From NCBI RefSeq assembly GCF_023712105.1, contig NZ_JAMLJI010000002.1, positions 739,012-803,011 on the forward strand: a stretch of 64,000 bases of DNA, given 5' to 3'. The stretch comes from Larsenimonas suaedae. Lineage in GTDB: Bacteria; Pseudomonadota; Gammaproteobacteria; Pseudomonadales; Halomonadaceae. Of this stretch, positions 52,872 through 61,739 are shown in pieces. The notes beneath the pieces were generated by a model. That model searched no databases and had not been told where the DNA came from. It saw only the letters and a list, made by a program, of their open reading frames with translations. Position 1 is the first letter of the stretch; every line of letters starts with the position of its first letter. The translations under genes and the position numbers were made by a program.

Positions 52872-54923
52872 TCAGGCAACGTCGTCGGTAACGATGCCGG
52901 AGTGGCGAAGCAGGGGGTCGATGCTGGGTGCGCGACCACGGAAGGCTTCGAACAGCGTCGCTGCATCGCGGGCGCCACCCATTTCGAGCACGTTTTCCCG
53001 GAAGCTCTGGCCAGTCTCACGGTCGAACGTGCCGGCCTCCTCGAACGCCGAAAACGCATCGGCCGACAGCACTTCTGCCCATTTGTAGCTGTAATACCCG
53101 GCTGCGTAGCCGCCGGCGAAGATATGGCTGAAACCGTGCTGGAAACGGTTCTTGTCGGCGCGCGGAGTCACGCTGACCTGATCGCGAACCTGGTTCAAGA
53201 GTGCTTGAATGGCGTCTGCCGAGGGCGCGCTCTGCTCATGGTGGAGGCGCAGGTCAAACAGCGAGAATTCGATCTGGCGCATCATCTGCATGGCGGACTG
53301 GAAATTGCGCGCAGCCTTTAGCTTCTCGAACAGGTCATCGGGCAGCGGCTCGCCGGTATCGACGTGCGAGGCAATCATATCGAGCCCCTCACGCTCCCAG
53401 CAGAAGTTCTCCATGAACTGGCTCGGCAGTTCCACCGCGTCCCAGGCGACACCGTTGATGCCGGAAACATCAGCAACGTCCTGCTTGGTCAGCATGTGAT
53501 GCAGGCCATGGCCGAACTCGTGGAACAGCGTCAGCACTTCGTCGTGGGTCAAAAGCGCCGGCTTGTCGCCTACAGGGCGAGTGAAGTTGCAGGTCAGGTA
53601 CGCCACCGGCAACTGCAGGCTGCCATCGCTTCGTGTTCTGCGTACGCGACACTCATCCATCCAGGCGCCGCCGCGTTTGCCTTCACGAGCATAAAGATCG
53701 AGGTAGAAGCCTGCGATGATGTCACCCTGATCGAGAATATCGAAATAGCGAACGTCGTCATGCCACTTGGGTACGTCAGTGCGTTCTTCGAACGTTAGGC
53801 CGTACAGGCGTTCGGTGACCTTGAACAGGCCATCGACGGCCTTGGGTGCCGGAAAGTAGGGGCGAAGCTCTTCCTGAGAGATGGCGTAGCGCTGCTGGCG
53901 GAGCTTTTCGCTTACGTAGCCGATGTCCCACGCGTTCAGGTGCTCGATATCAAGCTCATCGAGGGCAAACTGGCGAAGCGTTGCCATGTCTTCCTGCGCC
54001 TGGGGGAGTGCGCGGTCGGCCAGATCGATAAGGAAGTCCAGCACCTGCTGCGGGCTATCGGCCATCTTGGTGTAGAGCGAGTAATCGGCGTAGGTCTCGA
54101 AGCCGAGCATGCCCGCGAGTTCCTGACGCAGGGTGACGATCTCGCTCATGATGTGTGAGTTGTCGAACTCGCCGGCGTTCGGGCCCTGGTCGGAGGCGCG
54201 AGTGGTAAAGGCCGTATAGACCGTTTCACGCAGGGCGCGGTCGTCGGCGTAGGTGATAACCGGGTAAAAGCTCGGAAAATCGAGCGTAATGCGATACCCG
54301 TCCTTGCCCTTGGCTTCGGCATTGGCTTTAAGCGTATCGAGTCCGCTTTGGGGAATGCCCGCCAGCCGCGTGTCATCCTCAAGTTCGAGCGACCACGCTT
54401 GTGTTGCATCAAGTACGTGGTTCGAAAAGGTGTTCGAAAGCTCTGAAAGCCGTGCCTTGATCTCGCCAAAGCGCGTTTTTTGCTCGTCGGGCAGTGCCAC
54501 GCCCGCCAGACGAAAATCGCGCAGGGTATGTTCGATGGACGTCTGCTGCGCGGTCGTCAGCGTGTCGAAGTCGCTTCCATCCTTCAGCGCCTGATAGGCC
54601 TTGAACAGCCCTTCATGCTGACCGAGCCAGGTGCCGTACGCCGAAAGCTTGGCCAAACAGGCCTGATAGGCCTCGCGAAGCTCTGGAGTGTTCATGGTGG
54701 CGTTGAGGTGTGATACCGGTGACCAGGCCTGTGAAAGGCGGTCATTCAGGGTTTCCAGCGGTTTGGCAAGCGCGTCCCAGCTGTAGGTGTTCTGGGCAAC
54801 CAGTCGCTCGATCTCGGCCTTGTTGTCATCGATCAATTGATCGATGGCGGGCTCGATGTGTTCCGGGCGAATGGCCTGAAACGGCGGCAGTGTGTGGGAA
54901 TCGAGCAATGGATTGTCGGACAT
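52872..54923 (-). CDS. prlC: Oligopeptidase A (M3 family)
   Basis: A 683-residue zinc peptidase. HEFGH at residues 468-472 is the M3 zinc motif, with the third ligand in the following SQFMENFCWE segment. Further blocks are DYSLYTKMADSPQQVLDFL and AGGYAAGYYSYKWAEVLSAD near the C-terminus. It degrades peptides in the cytosol, including cleaved signal peptides. The start at 54923 gives MSDNPLL and follows GCGAGGT; the frame is open to 55001. It is followed by yheV. Confidence 0.96.
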   Translation of the reverse strand: MSDNPLLDSHTLPPFQAIRPEHIEPAIDQLIDDNKAEIERLVAQNTYSWDALAKPLETLNDRLSQAWSPVSHLNATMNTPELREAYQACLAKLSAYGTWLGQHEGLFKAYQALKDGSDFDTLTTAQQTSIEHTLRDFRLAGVALPDEQKTRFGEIKARLSELSNTFSNHVLDATQAWSLELEDDTRLAGIPQSGLDTLKANAEAKGKDGYRITLDFPSFYPVITYADDRALRETVYTAFTTRASDQGPNAGEFDNSHIMSEIVTLRQELAGMLGFETYADYSLYTKMADSPQQVLDFLIDLADRALPQAQEDMATLRQFALDELDIEHLNAWDIGYVSEKLRQQRYAISQEELRPYFPAPKAVDGLFKVTERLYGLTFEERTDVPKWHDDVRYFDILDQGDIIAGFYLDLYAREGKRGGAWMDECRVRRTRSDGSLQLPVAYLTCNFTRPVGDKPALLTHDEVLTLFHEFGHGLHHMLTKQDVADVSGINGVAWDAVELPSQFMENFCWEREGLDMIASHVDTGEPLPDDLFEKLKAARNFQSAMQMMRQIEFSLFDLRLHHEQSAPSADAIQALLNQVRDQVSVTPRADKNRFQHGFSHIFAGGYAAGYYSYKWAEVLSADAFSAFEEAGTFDRETGQSFRENVLEMGGARDAATLFEAFRGRAPSIDPLLRHSGIVTDDVA

Positions 54924-55042
54924 GAAAGACCTCGCAGCCTGCGAAAAGATATACTCACAACAATGAGGGTGCGGCGAGCGACTTTCAATCGCACCACTCA
55001 TGACGAATCTTCAAGGCCAGAGAATTATTAAGGAAACGACCT

Positions 55043-56398
55043 ATGAGTGAAGTGGCCGAGCGCTGGGGATCACGGCGGGCGTTTATCATGGCGATGACAG
55101 GCGCGGCCGTTGGTCTTGGAAACATTTGGCGTTTTCCCTACATGACCGGTGAGAACGGCGGCGCGGCCTTTTTGATGCTGTACGTGATGTTCGTGCTGAT
55201 ACTGGGGCTTCCGGTCATGATGGCGGAAATCGCGGTCGGCCGCGCCGGGCGCCGCACCCCGATGCAGGCGTTGTCGCATCTGGCGGTCAATAATCAGCGC
55301 TCGCCCCATTGGCGCTGGATCGGGCTTATGGGCGCCGTGACCGTCTTTTTCATCCTCTCGTTCTATTCGGTGGTGTCGGGGTGGTCGCTCGAGTATCTGT
55401 TCGATTCAGTGACCGGGCGTTTCGCCGGGCAGAGCGGCGCCGTGATCGGCCAGTCGTTCGAGGGCTTTCTGGCGGATCCCTTTCGGGTCATCTTCAACCA
55501 CACCGTCTTCATGCTCATGACCATGACCGTGGTGGCGGCGGGTATCGGCGGCGGGCTTGAAAAGCTCAATAACGTCTTGATGCCGCTTTTGTACATTGTT
55601 CTGTTCGTGCTGGTCGGCTACGGCGCGACGGCGTCCGGGTTTCAGGACGCGCTTGCCTGGCTGTTCACGCCCAATCTCAGCGTGATCACGACCTCGGTCG
55701 TGCTCAACGCCATGGGCCATGCGTTTTTCACCCTGGCGATCGGTGCGTGTGCGCTGATGGCCTATGGGGCCTACATGCCGGAACATCAGAGTCTGCCCAA
55801 GGCGGTGCTGACGGTGGCCGTGCTGGATATTCTGGTGGCGCTATTATCCGGTATCGCCATCTTTTCGGTGGTGTTTTCGCAAGGAATGGATCCGGCGTCA
55901 GGCCCGGGGCTCATGTTCGTCACGCTCCCGATCGCCTTTGCCGATCTTCCCGGCGGAAGTCTCTGGCTCGGGGCCTTCTTCCTGCTTCTGGCCATGGCGA
56001 CCTGGACGTCCTCGATCAATCTGGCCGAGCCGATGGTTGCCATGGTGAAGTCCGATCGCATGAGCCGGAGCCAGGCCGCGATGCTGGTCGGTGGCGGCGT
56101 ATGGCTTGTAGGCTTGCCCTCGGCGCTTTCGTTTTCCACGCTGAAATCCTGGTACCTCTGGGGCGATGGCAACTTCTTCGATGTCGTGACCACGGTGCCG
56201 ACCGACATCTTCCTGCCCCTGGGCGGGGCGTTGATTGCGGTCTTTGCCGTCTGGGTCATGGACAGGGACGAGGTGTTCAAGGCGCTGGGTGGCTCTAACG
56301 CCCTGTGCCAGACGTGGCTTTGGTTGACGCGATGGGTGTCGATTCCACTGGTGGTGGTGGTGCTCATGGCGCCACTGATCAAGAGCTGGCTGACCTGA
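55043..56398 (+). CDS. Sodium-dependent transporter of the SNF (NSS) family
   Basis: A 451-residue protein with about 11-12 membrane segments. The N-terminal AFIMAMTGAAVGLGNIWRFPY is the NSS signature (sodium and substrate site in helix 1), followed by GENGGAAFLMLYV. Substrates in this family are amino acids or related compounds; the exact one cannot be read. An AAGGAAA ribosome-binding site precedes the ATG. It lies 46 bases before the gamma carbonic anhydrase gene, possibly in one transcript. Confidence 0.9.
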   Translation: MSEVAERWGSRRAFIMAMTGAAVGLGNIWRFPYMTGENGGAAFLMLYVMFVLILGLPVMMAEIAVGRAGRRTPMQALSHLAVNNQRSPHWRWIGLMGAVTVFFILSFYSVVSGWSLEYLFDSVTGRFAGQSGAVIGQSFEGFLADPFRVIFNHTVFMLMTMTVVAAGIGGGLEKLNNVLMPLLYIVLFVLVGYGATASGFQDALAWLFTPNLSVITTSVVLNAMGHAFFTLAIGACALMAYGAYMPEHQSLPKAVLTVAVLDILVALLSGIAIFSVVFSQGMDPASGPGLMFVTLPIAFADLPGGSLWLGAFFLLLAMATWTSSINLAEPMVAMVKSDRMSRSQAAMLVGGGVWLVGLPSALSFSTLKSWYLWGDGNFFDVVTTVPTDIFLPLGGALIAVFAVWVMDRDEVFKALGGSNALCQTWLWLTRWVSIPLVVVVLMAPLIKSWLT

Positions 56399-56444
56399 GG
56401 CGCTTCTGCGCCGCAGTGATCGAAACGAATCAGGAGAAGAGGCA

Positions 56445-56975
56445 ATGGGCGTTCGTGCGTTCGAAGGACACTCGCCGCAGTGCGGTGAGCGCGTATTCAT
56501 CGATGAGGCCAGTACGGTGATTGGTAATGTTGAGCTTGGCGATGACTGCTCGGTCTGGCCGACGGCGGTGATTCGGGGCGACATGCATCGCATTCAAATC
56601 GGTGCACGCACCAGCATTCAGGATGGCTGTGTGCTCCACATCACTCACGCAAGCGACTTCAATCCGGAAGGTTACCCGTTGACGATCGGTTCAGACGTCA
56701 CGGTCGGGCATCGGGCGGTGCTGCATGGCTGCACGGTGGGCGACAAGGTGCTGGTCGGCATGGGGGCTATCGTGCTGGATGGCGCCGTGGTCGAAAGTGA
56801 AGTGTTGATCGCGGCGGGGGCCATGGTGCCGTCGGGCAAGCGGCTTGAGCGGGGGTATGTCTACGCGGGCAATCCGGCCAAGGCGCTTCGTCCCTTGAGG
56901 GAGGAGGAGTACCGCTTTTTCGAGTACTCGGCCAACAACTACGTCGCGCTCAAGGATCGATTTTTGGCGTCGTGA
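56445..56975 (+). CDS. Gamma carbonic anhydrase family protein (YrdA-like)
   Basis: A 176-residue left-handed beta-helix protein made of hexapeptide repeats (VIGNVELGDDCSVWPTAVIRGD near residues 25-46). The metal-binding histidines are in CVLHITHAS and VTVGHRAVLHGC. Family members bind zinc or iron and may hydrate CO2, though many show little activity. The C-terminal AGNPAKALRPL is standard. It follows the SNF transporter gene. Confidence 0.9.
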   Translation: MGVRAFEGHSPQCGERVFIDEASTVIGNVELGDDCSVWPTAVIRGDMHRIQIGARTSIQDGCVLHITHASDFNPEGYPLTIGSDVTVGHRAVLHGCTVGDKVLVGMGAIVLDGAVVESEVLIAAGAMVPSGKRLERGYVYAGNPAKALRPLREEEYRFFEYSANNYVALKDRFLAS

Positions 56976-57065
56976 TCGGGCATCACCGCCTTTTTTGATC
57001 CAACCTATTGTTATAGCTGTTTTTTCTGGGCCATACTCTGTTTTTTTATCCAGTAGTAAACAGCT

Positions 57066-57740
57066 ATGGCAAACTTCAACACCCATCTGGGTGTGGCGAC
57101 CGTCGGCGGCGTTGTTACCGCAGGGCTCGGGTTTCAGGCGGGTCTCTGGCCCTGGACGAATGCGTTCACGGTCGCGGGGCTGGTGGCGCTCGGCGGCATT
57201 TTGCCGGACATCGATTCCGACAATTCCCACGCGATTCGGTTGATGTTCACGGTGCTTGCCATTCTCGGGGTGGTGATCAGCATCGGGATGTATCAGTCGA
57301 GGTTACCGATGCCGTGGCTACTCGGGCTCGGCGCCGGGACATTTCTCGCGATACGGTATCTGGGCAGCGCCATCTTCAAGCGCTTTTCGGTCCACCGGGG
57401 GATCTGGCACTCGCTATTGGCCGCCGCCGTCAGTGGCGCCGCCGTCAGCGGCTTGAGCTATCAGTTGTTCCAGCAACCGCCGACGCAGGCGTGGTGCCAT
57501 GGTGTGGCGCTGTTCGTCGGTGCCTGCATTCATCTATTGCTTGATGAGTGCTACAGCATTGACCTGGCCGGCACCCGCATCAAGCGCTCCTTTGGAACGG
57601 CCTTCAAGCTTTTCGATTATGGCTCTCCAGCCACCGCGGTACTGATGCTGTTGGCCTTTGCCTCCCTTACGCCCTGGCTTCCACCCACCGAAGCCCTGTT
57701 GGCGCTGGTTCAGCACACCTGGTCGCTGTTTGTGACCTGA
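57066..57740 (+). CDS. YdjM-family inner-membrane protein (metal-dependent hydrolase-like)
   Basis: A 224-residue membrane protein with about five or six hydrophobic segments. NFNTHLGVATVGG at the N-terminus, GGILPDIDSDNS near residue 43, the VHRGIWHSLL motif near residue 112 and HLLLDECYSIDLAG near 156 give the conserved His/Asp pattern of PF04307 (YdjM). The activity is not established. It is preceded by about 90 AT-rich bases and convergent with lldR, three bases apart. Confidence 0.85.
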   Translation: MANFNTHLGVATVGGVVTAGLGFQAGLWPWTNAFTVAGLVALGGILPDIDSDNSHAIRLMFTVLAILGVVISIGMYQSRLPMPWLLGLGAGTFLAIRYLGSAIFKRFSVHRGIWHSLLAAAVSGAAVSGLSYQLFQQPPTQAWCHGVALFVGACIHLLLDECYSIDLAGTRIKRSFGTAFKLFDYGSPATAVLMLLAFASLTPWLPPTEALLALVQHTWSLFVT

Positions 57741-57742
57741 CC

Positions 57743-58522
57743 CTAGCGCGGAAGATGGGTTTGAGAGCGTCTCAGTGCCCGCTGGTTGCGCGTTTCGGCG
57801 CGCTCCATCTCCAGAATATTGTCCTCGACGAATGCCAGATGCTCATGCGCGCTGGCGCGGGCGTCGTCGGCTCGTCCTTCCAGAATCGCTTCAAGCAGGG
57901 TCCGGTGCTGCTGGATCAAGACGTCGCGCGTGCCCGGCTTTTCGAACAGAAACGCAAGATTGGCCGTGATGCTTTTTTCAAGCAGATGAAAGATGCCGCG
58001 TACGTTATGCAGCACCAACACGTTATGCGCCGCTTCCGCGATGGCGAAGTGAAAGGCGGCGTCGGCCTGCGCCTCTGACTGTGCGTGGCGCTCGCTCGAG
58101 GGGTGGTTGTAACTGTCGGTCAGGGCGTCGAAGCAGGCCTGAAGTCTGTCCCGGTCGGCCTGGGTCGAGCGGAGTGCAGCGTAATACGCGGCAATACCCT
58201 CCATGGCCGAGCGAAACTCCAGCAAATCGAGGTGAAATTCCTCATGCCGTGCCAGCATCTCGAGCATGGGGTCGTCGAACCCGCCGTTCAGGCGCTCGCT
58301 GACAAAATTGCCCCCGCCCTGACGACTGGTCAGAAGCCCTCGGGCCGACAGCTTTTGAATCGCTTCACGAACCGAGGGGCGTGAGACTCCGAATTGTTCG
58401 GCCAGCTCCCGCTCCGGCGGTAGTTTCTGACCCGGAAGCAGGCTGCCCTCGAGCATCATCGCTTCAAGGCGCTCGGTGATGACATCAGCCAGGCGTGGCT
58501 GGCGAAGCGGAGGATAGGCCAT
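57743..58522 (-). CDS. lldR: GntR/FadR-type transcriptional regulator of lactate use (LldR-like)
   Basis: A 259-residue protein. Residues 5-75 form the GntR winged helix (LRQPRLADVITERLEAMM, LPPERELAEQFGVSRPSVREAIQKLSARGLLTSRQGGG). The C-terminal FCD domain (about residues 95-235) carries metal- and ligand-binding His/Asp residues (DAAFHFAIAEAAHN, QQHRTLLEAI). It is divergent from lldE-lldF-lldG-lldP and presumably represses them until L-lactate binds. Two exact AATTGGTnnnACCAATT-type operators lie between the genes. The ATG at 58522 gives the family length; a TTG at 58552 is also open but is a weaker start. Confidence 0.9.
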   Translation of the reverse strand: MAYPPLRQPRLADVITERLEAMMLEGSLLPGQKLPPERELAEQFGVSRPSVREAIQKLSARGLLTSRQGGGNFVSERLNGGFDDPMLEMLARHEEFHLDLLEFRSAMEGIAAYYAALRSTQADRDRLQACFDALTDSYNHPSSERHAQSEAQADAAFHFAIAEAAHNVLVLHNVRGIFHLLEKSITANLAFLFEKPGTRDVLIQQHRTLLEAILEGRADDARASAHEHLAFVEDNILEMERAETRNQRALRRSQTHLPR

Positions 58523-58608
58523 GCGGTTCTCGCTCGATAAAGAATGGGCCAACCAGGGATCGGCAGTGGTGTCATTGTGTCAAAAGCCACAATCGGCCCA
58601 AAGGTATA

Positions 58609-58625
58609 AATTGGTATTACCAATA
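58609..58625. promoter_or_regulatory. LldR/GntR-type operator site 1
   Basis: AATTGGTATTACCAATA, a near-perfect palindrome centred at 58617 that fits the FadR-subfamily consensus AATTGGTnnnACCAATT with one change at the edge. It overlaps a TATATAG segment that could be a -10 element. Confidence 0.8.
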
Positions 58626-58773
58626 TATAGTAAGGGATCTAAAGCTGACGACTGGGCAATGCCCTGTAATTGTTGATCTTTTTATAGCGTTATACTAATT
58701 GATACGCCGGCTTCGCCAGCAAGGCGTTGACCGTGGTCAAGCGAAGCGCCTACCGTACCTCACACCAACTATA

Positions 58774-58790
58774 AATTGGTTTTACCAATT
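58774..58790. promoter_or_regulatory. LldR/GntR-type operator site 2
   Basis: AATTGGTTTTACCAATT, a perfect palindrome around TTT centred at 58782 and 20 bases before the lldE start. Its centre is 165 bases from that of site 1. Confidence 0.85.
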
Positions 58791-58809
58791 ATCAGCCGTG
58801 GGCGTTCGG

Positions 58810-59565
58810 ATGAGCACAGTGAAGCTGTATCCCCCAAAACCGGAGAAGGTGTATTTCTTCGGAACCTGTCTGATCGATGTGTTCTATCCCGGCGCGGGGT
58901 TGGATGCCGTTTCGTTGCTTGAACGAGAAAACATCGAGGTCCTCTTTCCCGACGGCCAGACCTGCTGCGGTCAGCCGGCCTTTACGTCAGGGTATCGCGC
59001 CCAGGCCATTGACGTGGCTCGTCATCAGCTGCGTCTGTTCGACGAGCCCTGGCCGATCATCGTGCCTTCGGGCTCCTGCGGTGGAATGATGCGGCGTCAT
59101 TATCCGGAACTCTTTGACGGTCAGCCCGAAGAGCAGGCCGCCAAGTCAGTAGCCGAGCGCATATTTGAGCTGACCGAGTTTCTGGTACACGTCTGTCATG
59201 TTCGGCTTAAGGATCATGGCCCGGATGAGCGGGTAGCCATGCATACGTCCTGCAGCGCTCGACGAGAGATGGGCCTTGCCGATACCGGCCCGGCGCTTCT
59301 ACGTCAGTTGAGCAACGTGACTCTGGTCGAGCAGGCGCGTGCCTCGGAGTGCTGCGGGTTCGGCGGTACCTTTTCGGTCAAGCATGGCAAGGTCTCTCAG
59401 GCCATGGTCGAGGATAAATGTGCAGCGATTGAAGCGGCGCAGGCGGAGCACCTAGTCACTTCTGATTGCGGGTGTCTCATGAATATCGATGGGCACTTTA
59501 AGTACCGCAAGGCCAAGGTTCACGGTGAGCATATTGCAAGCTATCTATGGCGGCGCAGCTCATGA
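58810..59565 (+). CDS. lldE: L-lactate oxidation Fe-S protein LldE/LutA
   Basis: A 251-residue protein with two CCG (cysteine-rich) domains. CLIDVFYPG, TCCGQPAF, SGSCGGM, HTSCSARREMG and ECCGFGGTFS carry the conserved cysteines. With LldF and LldG it oxidises L-lactate to pyruvate, passing electrons to the respiratory chain. The ATG at 58810 matches the family N-terminus (MSTVKLYPPKPEKVYFFGTC); the frame extends back to 58699 through the operator and is not expected to be translated. lldF overlaps its stop by four bases. Confidence 0.93.
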   Translation: MSTVKLYPPKPEKVYFFGTCLIDVFYPGAGLDAVSLLERENIEVLFPDGQTCCGQPAFTSGYRAQAIDVARHQLRLFDEPWPIIVPSGSCGGMMRRHYPELFDGQPEEQAAKSVAERIFELTEFLVHVCHVRLKDHGPDERVAMHTSCSARREMGLADTGPALLRQLSNVTLVEQARASECCGFGGTFSVKHGKVSQAMVEDKCAAIEAAQAEHLVTSDCGCLMNIDGHFKYRKAKVHGEHIASYLWRRSS

Positions 59566-60977
59566 GTGTAAAAACCTTCACTCCGGCAGCGTTTCACCAC
59601 CAATCGGCACAGGCGCTTTCCAACCCTCAGCTCAGGCATAACTTCCGGGGCGCCATGGATGGATTGATGGCCAAGCGTCTTGGCTCATTCGATTCGTGGG
59701 ACATCGAGGCCCTGCGTGATCTTGGCCAGGGCATTCGTCAAAAGGCGCTGCGCCACCTTCCGGATCTCCTCGAGCAGCTCGAAGCCAGCTGTCAGCGTAA
59801 CGGCATTACCGTGCACTGGGCCGAGAGCGCCGACGATGCTGGCCGCGTGATCACGGAGCTTTGCAAGGCCCGCGGCGCTCAAAGCGTGATCAAGGGCAAA
59901 TCGATGGTGTCCGAGGAGGTCGAACTCAACGCCCGGCTGGCCGAGGCCGGTATCGAGGCGCTCGAGTCTGATCTGGGGGAATACATCGTGCAGATGGCGG
60001 ATGAAACGCCCTCGCACATCATCATGCCGGCGATTCACAAGAACACCGCCGACATCTCGACATTGATGCACCAGCGCACCGGTACTCGTGAGACAAACGA
60101 TGCCGAGGAGCTGACGCATGCCGCGCGGGCGCAACTTCGTGACCGGTTTCAGACGGCCGATGTCGGCATTTCCGGGGTCAATTTTGCAGTGGCTGAAACC
60201 GGTACCCTGTGTCTGGTGGAAAACGAAGGCAATGGCCGTTTGACCACGACGGTGCCGCCGGTGCACATCGCGATCACCGGGATCGAAAAGGTGGTGGCTG
60301 AATTCAAGGATGTACCGCCGCTTTATGCGCTTCTGACCCGCTCGGCCATCGGCCAGAACGTCACGACTTACTTCAACATGATCAGTGGCCCTTGGCGGGG
60401 CCAGGAAGTGGATGGCCCGGAAGAAGTGCATCTGGTGCTGGTCGATAATGGCCGCTCCCGTATGTATCAGGATGAGGAGTATGCCGAGACGCTTCAGTGC
60501 ATTCGCTGCGGCGCCTGCATGAACCACTGCCCGGTGTACACCCGGGTGGGTGGTCATACCTACGGTACGACCTATCCAGGGCCGATCGGCAAGATCCTGA
60601 TGCCGCATCTTCTAGGGCTCAACACCACCAAAAACTTACCCACAGCCTCAAGCTTATGCGGGGCCTGTGGAGAAGTGTGCCCGGTGCGCATCCCCATCCC
60701 GAAATTGCTGGTTCGGCTTCGAAACGAGGCGGTGGGCGAGGGCAAGGGCAACATCGAAGGCGCCGGCAGTGCACGTCGGCCGATGGAGGCCATGGGCTGG
60801 AAACTGTTTTCCTGGCTGGCTCGACATCCCCGCTGCTGGCGGATAGGAGTGCGAGTCGTGCAGGCGTGCCGTTCGGCGGTGCCGAAGCGGGTCGCGCCCT
60901 GGACCGACAACCGAGTGCGACCGACGCCGGCTGCAACCTCGCTCAAACAACAACTGGCACAGCGGAGGCGCTCATGA
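59562..60977 (+). CDS. lldF: L-lactate oxidation Fe-S protein LldF/LutB
   Basis: A 471-residue protein. Two ferredoxin-type 4Fe-4S motifs are near residues 305-320 (CIRCGACMNHCPVYTRVGG) and 355-375 (CGACGEVCPVRIPIPKLL). The N-terminal KGKSMVSEEVELNARL, ESDLGEYIVQMADETPSHIIMPAIHKN and AETGTLCLVENEGN are LutB-specific blocks. The ATG at 59562 overlaps the lldE stop (ATGA); an alternative ATG at 59547 would add five residues. It also overlaps lldG by four bases. Confidence 0.95.
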   Translation: MSVKTFTPAAFHHQSAQALSNPQLRHNFRGAMDGLMAKRLGSFDSWDIEALRDLGQGIRQKALRHLPDLLEQLEASCQRNGITVHWAESADDAGRVITELCKARGAQSVIKGKSMVSEEVELNARLAEAGIEALESDLGEYIVQMADETPSHIIMPAIHKNTADISTLMHQRTGTRETNDAEELTHAARAQLRDRFQTADVGISGVNFAVAETGTLCLVENEGNGRLTTTVPPVHIAITGIEKVVAEFKDVPPLYALLTRSAIGQNVTTYFNMISGPWRGQEVDGPEEVHLVLVDNGRSRMYQDEEYAETLQCIRCGACMNHCPVYTRVGGHTYGTTYPGPIGKILMPHLLGLNTTKNLPTASSLCGACGEVCPVRIPIPKLLVRLRNEAVGEGKGNIEGAGSARRPMEAMGWKLFSWLARHPRCWRIGVRVVQACRSAVPKRVAPWTDNRVRPTPAATSLKQQLAQRRRS

Positions 60978-61627
60978 GTGCACGCGATCGTATCCTTTCG
61001 CGGCTGCGTGAGCGCGCCGCACCAGCGCCTACACAGTTTACTGAGCTTGATTACAGCGTCATGCATCGGCCGCTTGATGCGGCCGTGCGCAAGACCCGTT
61101 TCATCGAATCACTTCGTGCAGCCCGAGCCGAGGTCATCGAAACCACGGAAGCGACCTGGACGGATGCACTGGCAAAAGTGCTGGATTCACGTGAAATCAC
61201 TGCGCTGGGGCTGGGCGAGATTCATCCCTGGGCGCAAGCAGCGCGGCGTGACCTACAGGACGGCCGCCGACGGCTGGTGTCGTTTGCGTCGGTTAAAGGA
61301 CGTGAGGCATTCGAGCGTCTCGAGGCGGGTCTGACGTCATCCTGCGGCGCCATTGCAGAGACCGGTTCGGTCTGTCTTTGGCCTGACGCCGATGAGCCCC
61401 GAAGCCTGAGCCTGATTCCGCCTGTCCATATTGTGGTGGTCGATGAACGCCACATTTACTCGAGCTTTTTCGAGCTGCAATCGGCTCAGTCCTGGCACAA
61501 GGGGTTGCCCAGCAATGCGTTGCTGATTTCGGGACCGAGCAAGACCGCTGACATCGAGCAGACGTTGGTGTTCGGAGCGCACGGCCCGAAAGCGCTGGTC
61601 GTGCTCTTGATTACACGGTCTGACTGA
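60974..61627 (+). CDS. lldG: L-lactate oxidation protein LldG/LutC
   Basis: A 217-residue protein of the LUD/YkgG family (SARDRILSRLRER at the N-terminus, AIAETGSVCLWPDADEPRSLSLIPPVHIVVV near residue 125, then ISGPSKTADIEQTLVFGAHGPKALVVLLI at the end). The third subunit of the LutABC lactate oxidase complex. The start overlaps the lldF stop (ATGA). The same frame is open upstream inside lldF to 60497, but that part is antisense-free shadow coding and is not expected. Confidence 0.93.
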   Translation: MSARDRILSRLRERAAPAPTQFTELDYSVMHRPLDAAVRKTRFIESLRAARAEVIETTEATWTDALAKVLDSREITALGLGEIHPWAQAARRDLQDGRRRLVSFASVKGREAFERLEAGLTSSCGAIAETGSVCLWPDADEPRSLSLIPPVHIVVVDERHIYSSFFELQSAQSWHKGLPSNALLISGPSKTADIEQTLVFGAHGPKALVVLLITRSD

Positions 61628-61739
61628 TTTCCGGCCAGGCTGCCATGGCCATCCAATTCCAACGGCAGCAGCACGTTTCTATCACGCAGCACAATAATCA
61701 CAACCAAGGCAGCGGCCTTATAGATCAGGAAGCGAAGTT

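Noticed and set aside
60640..60665. DnaA-box-like TTACCCACA in lldF
   Set aside because: Isolated, inside a coding sequence, one mismatch; expected by chance.
60497..60973. N-terminal extension of lldG inside lldF
   Set aside because: The family N-terminus and ATGA overlap put the start at 60974.
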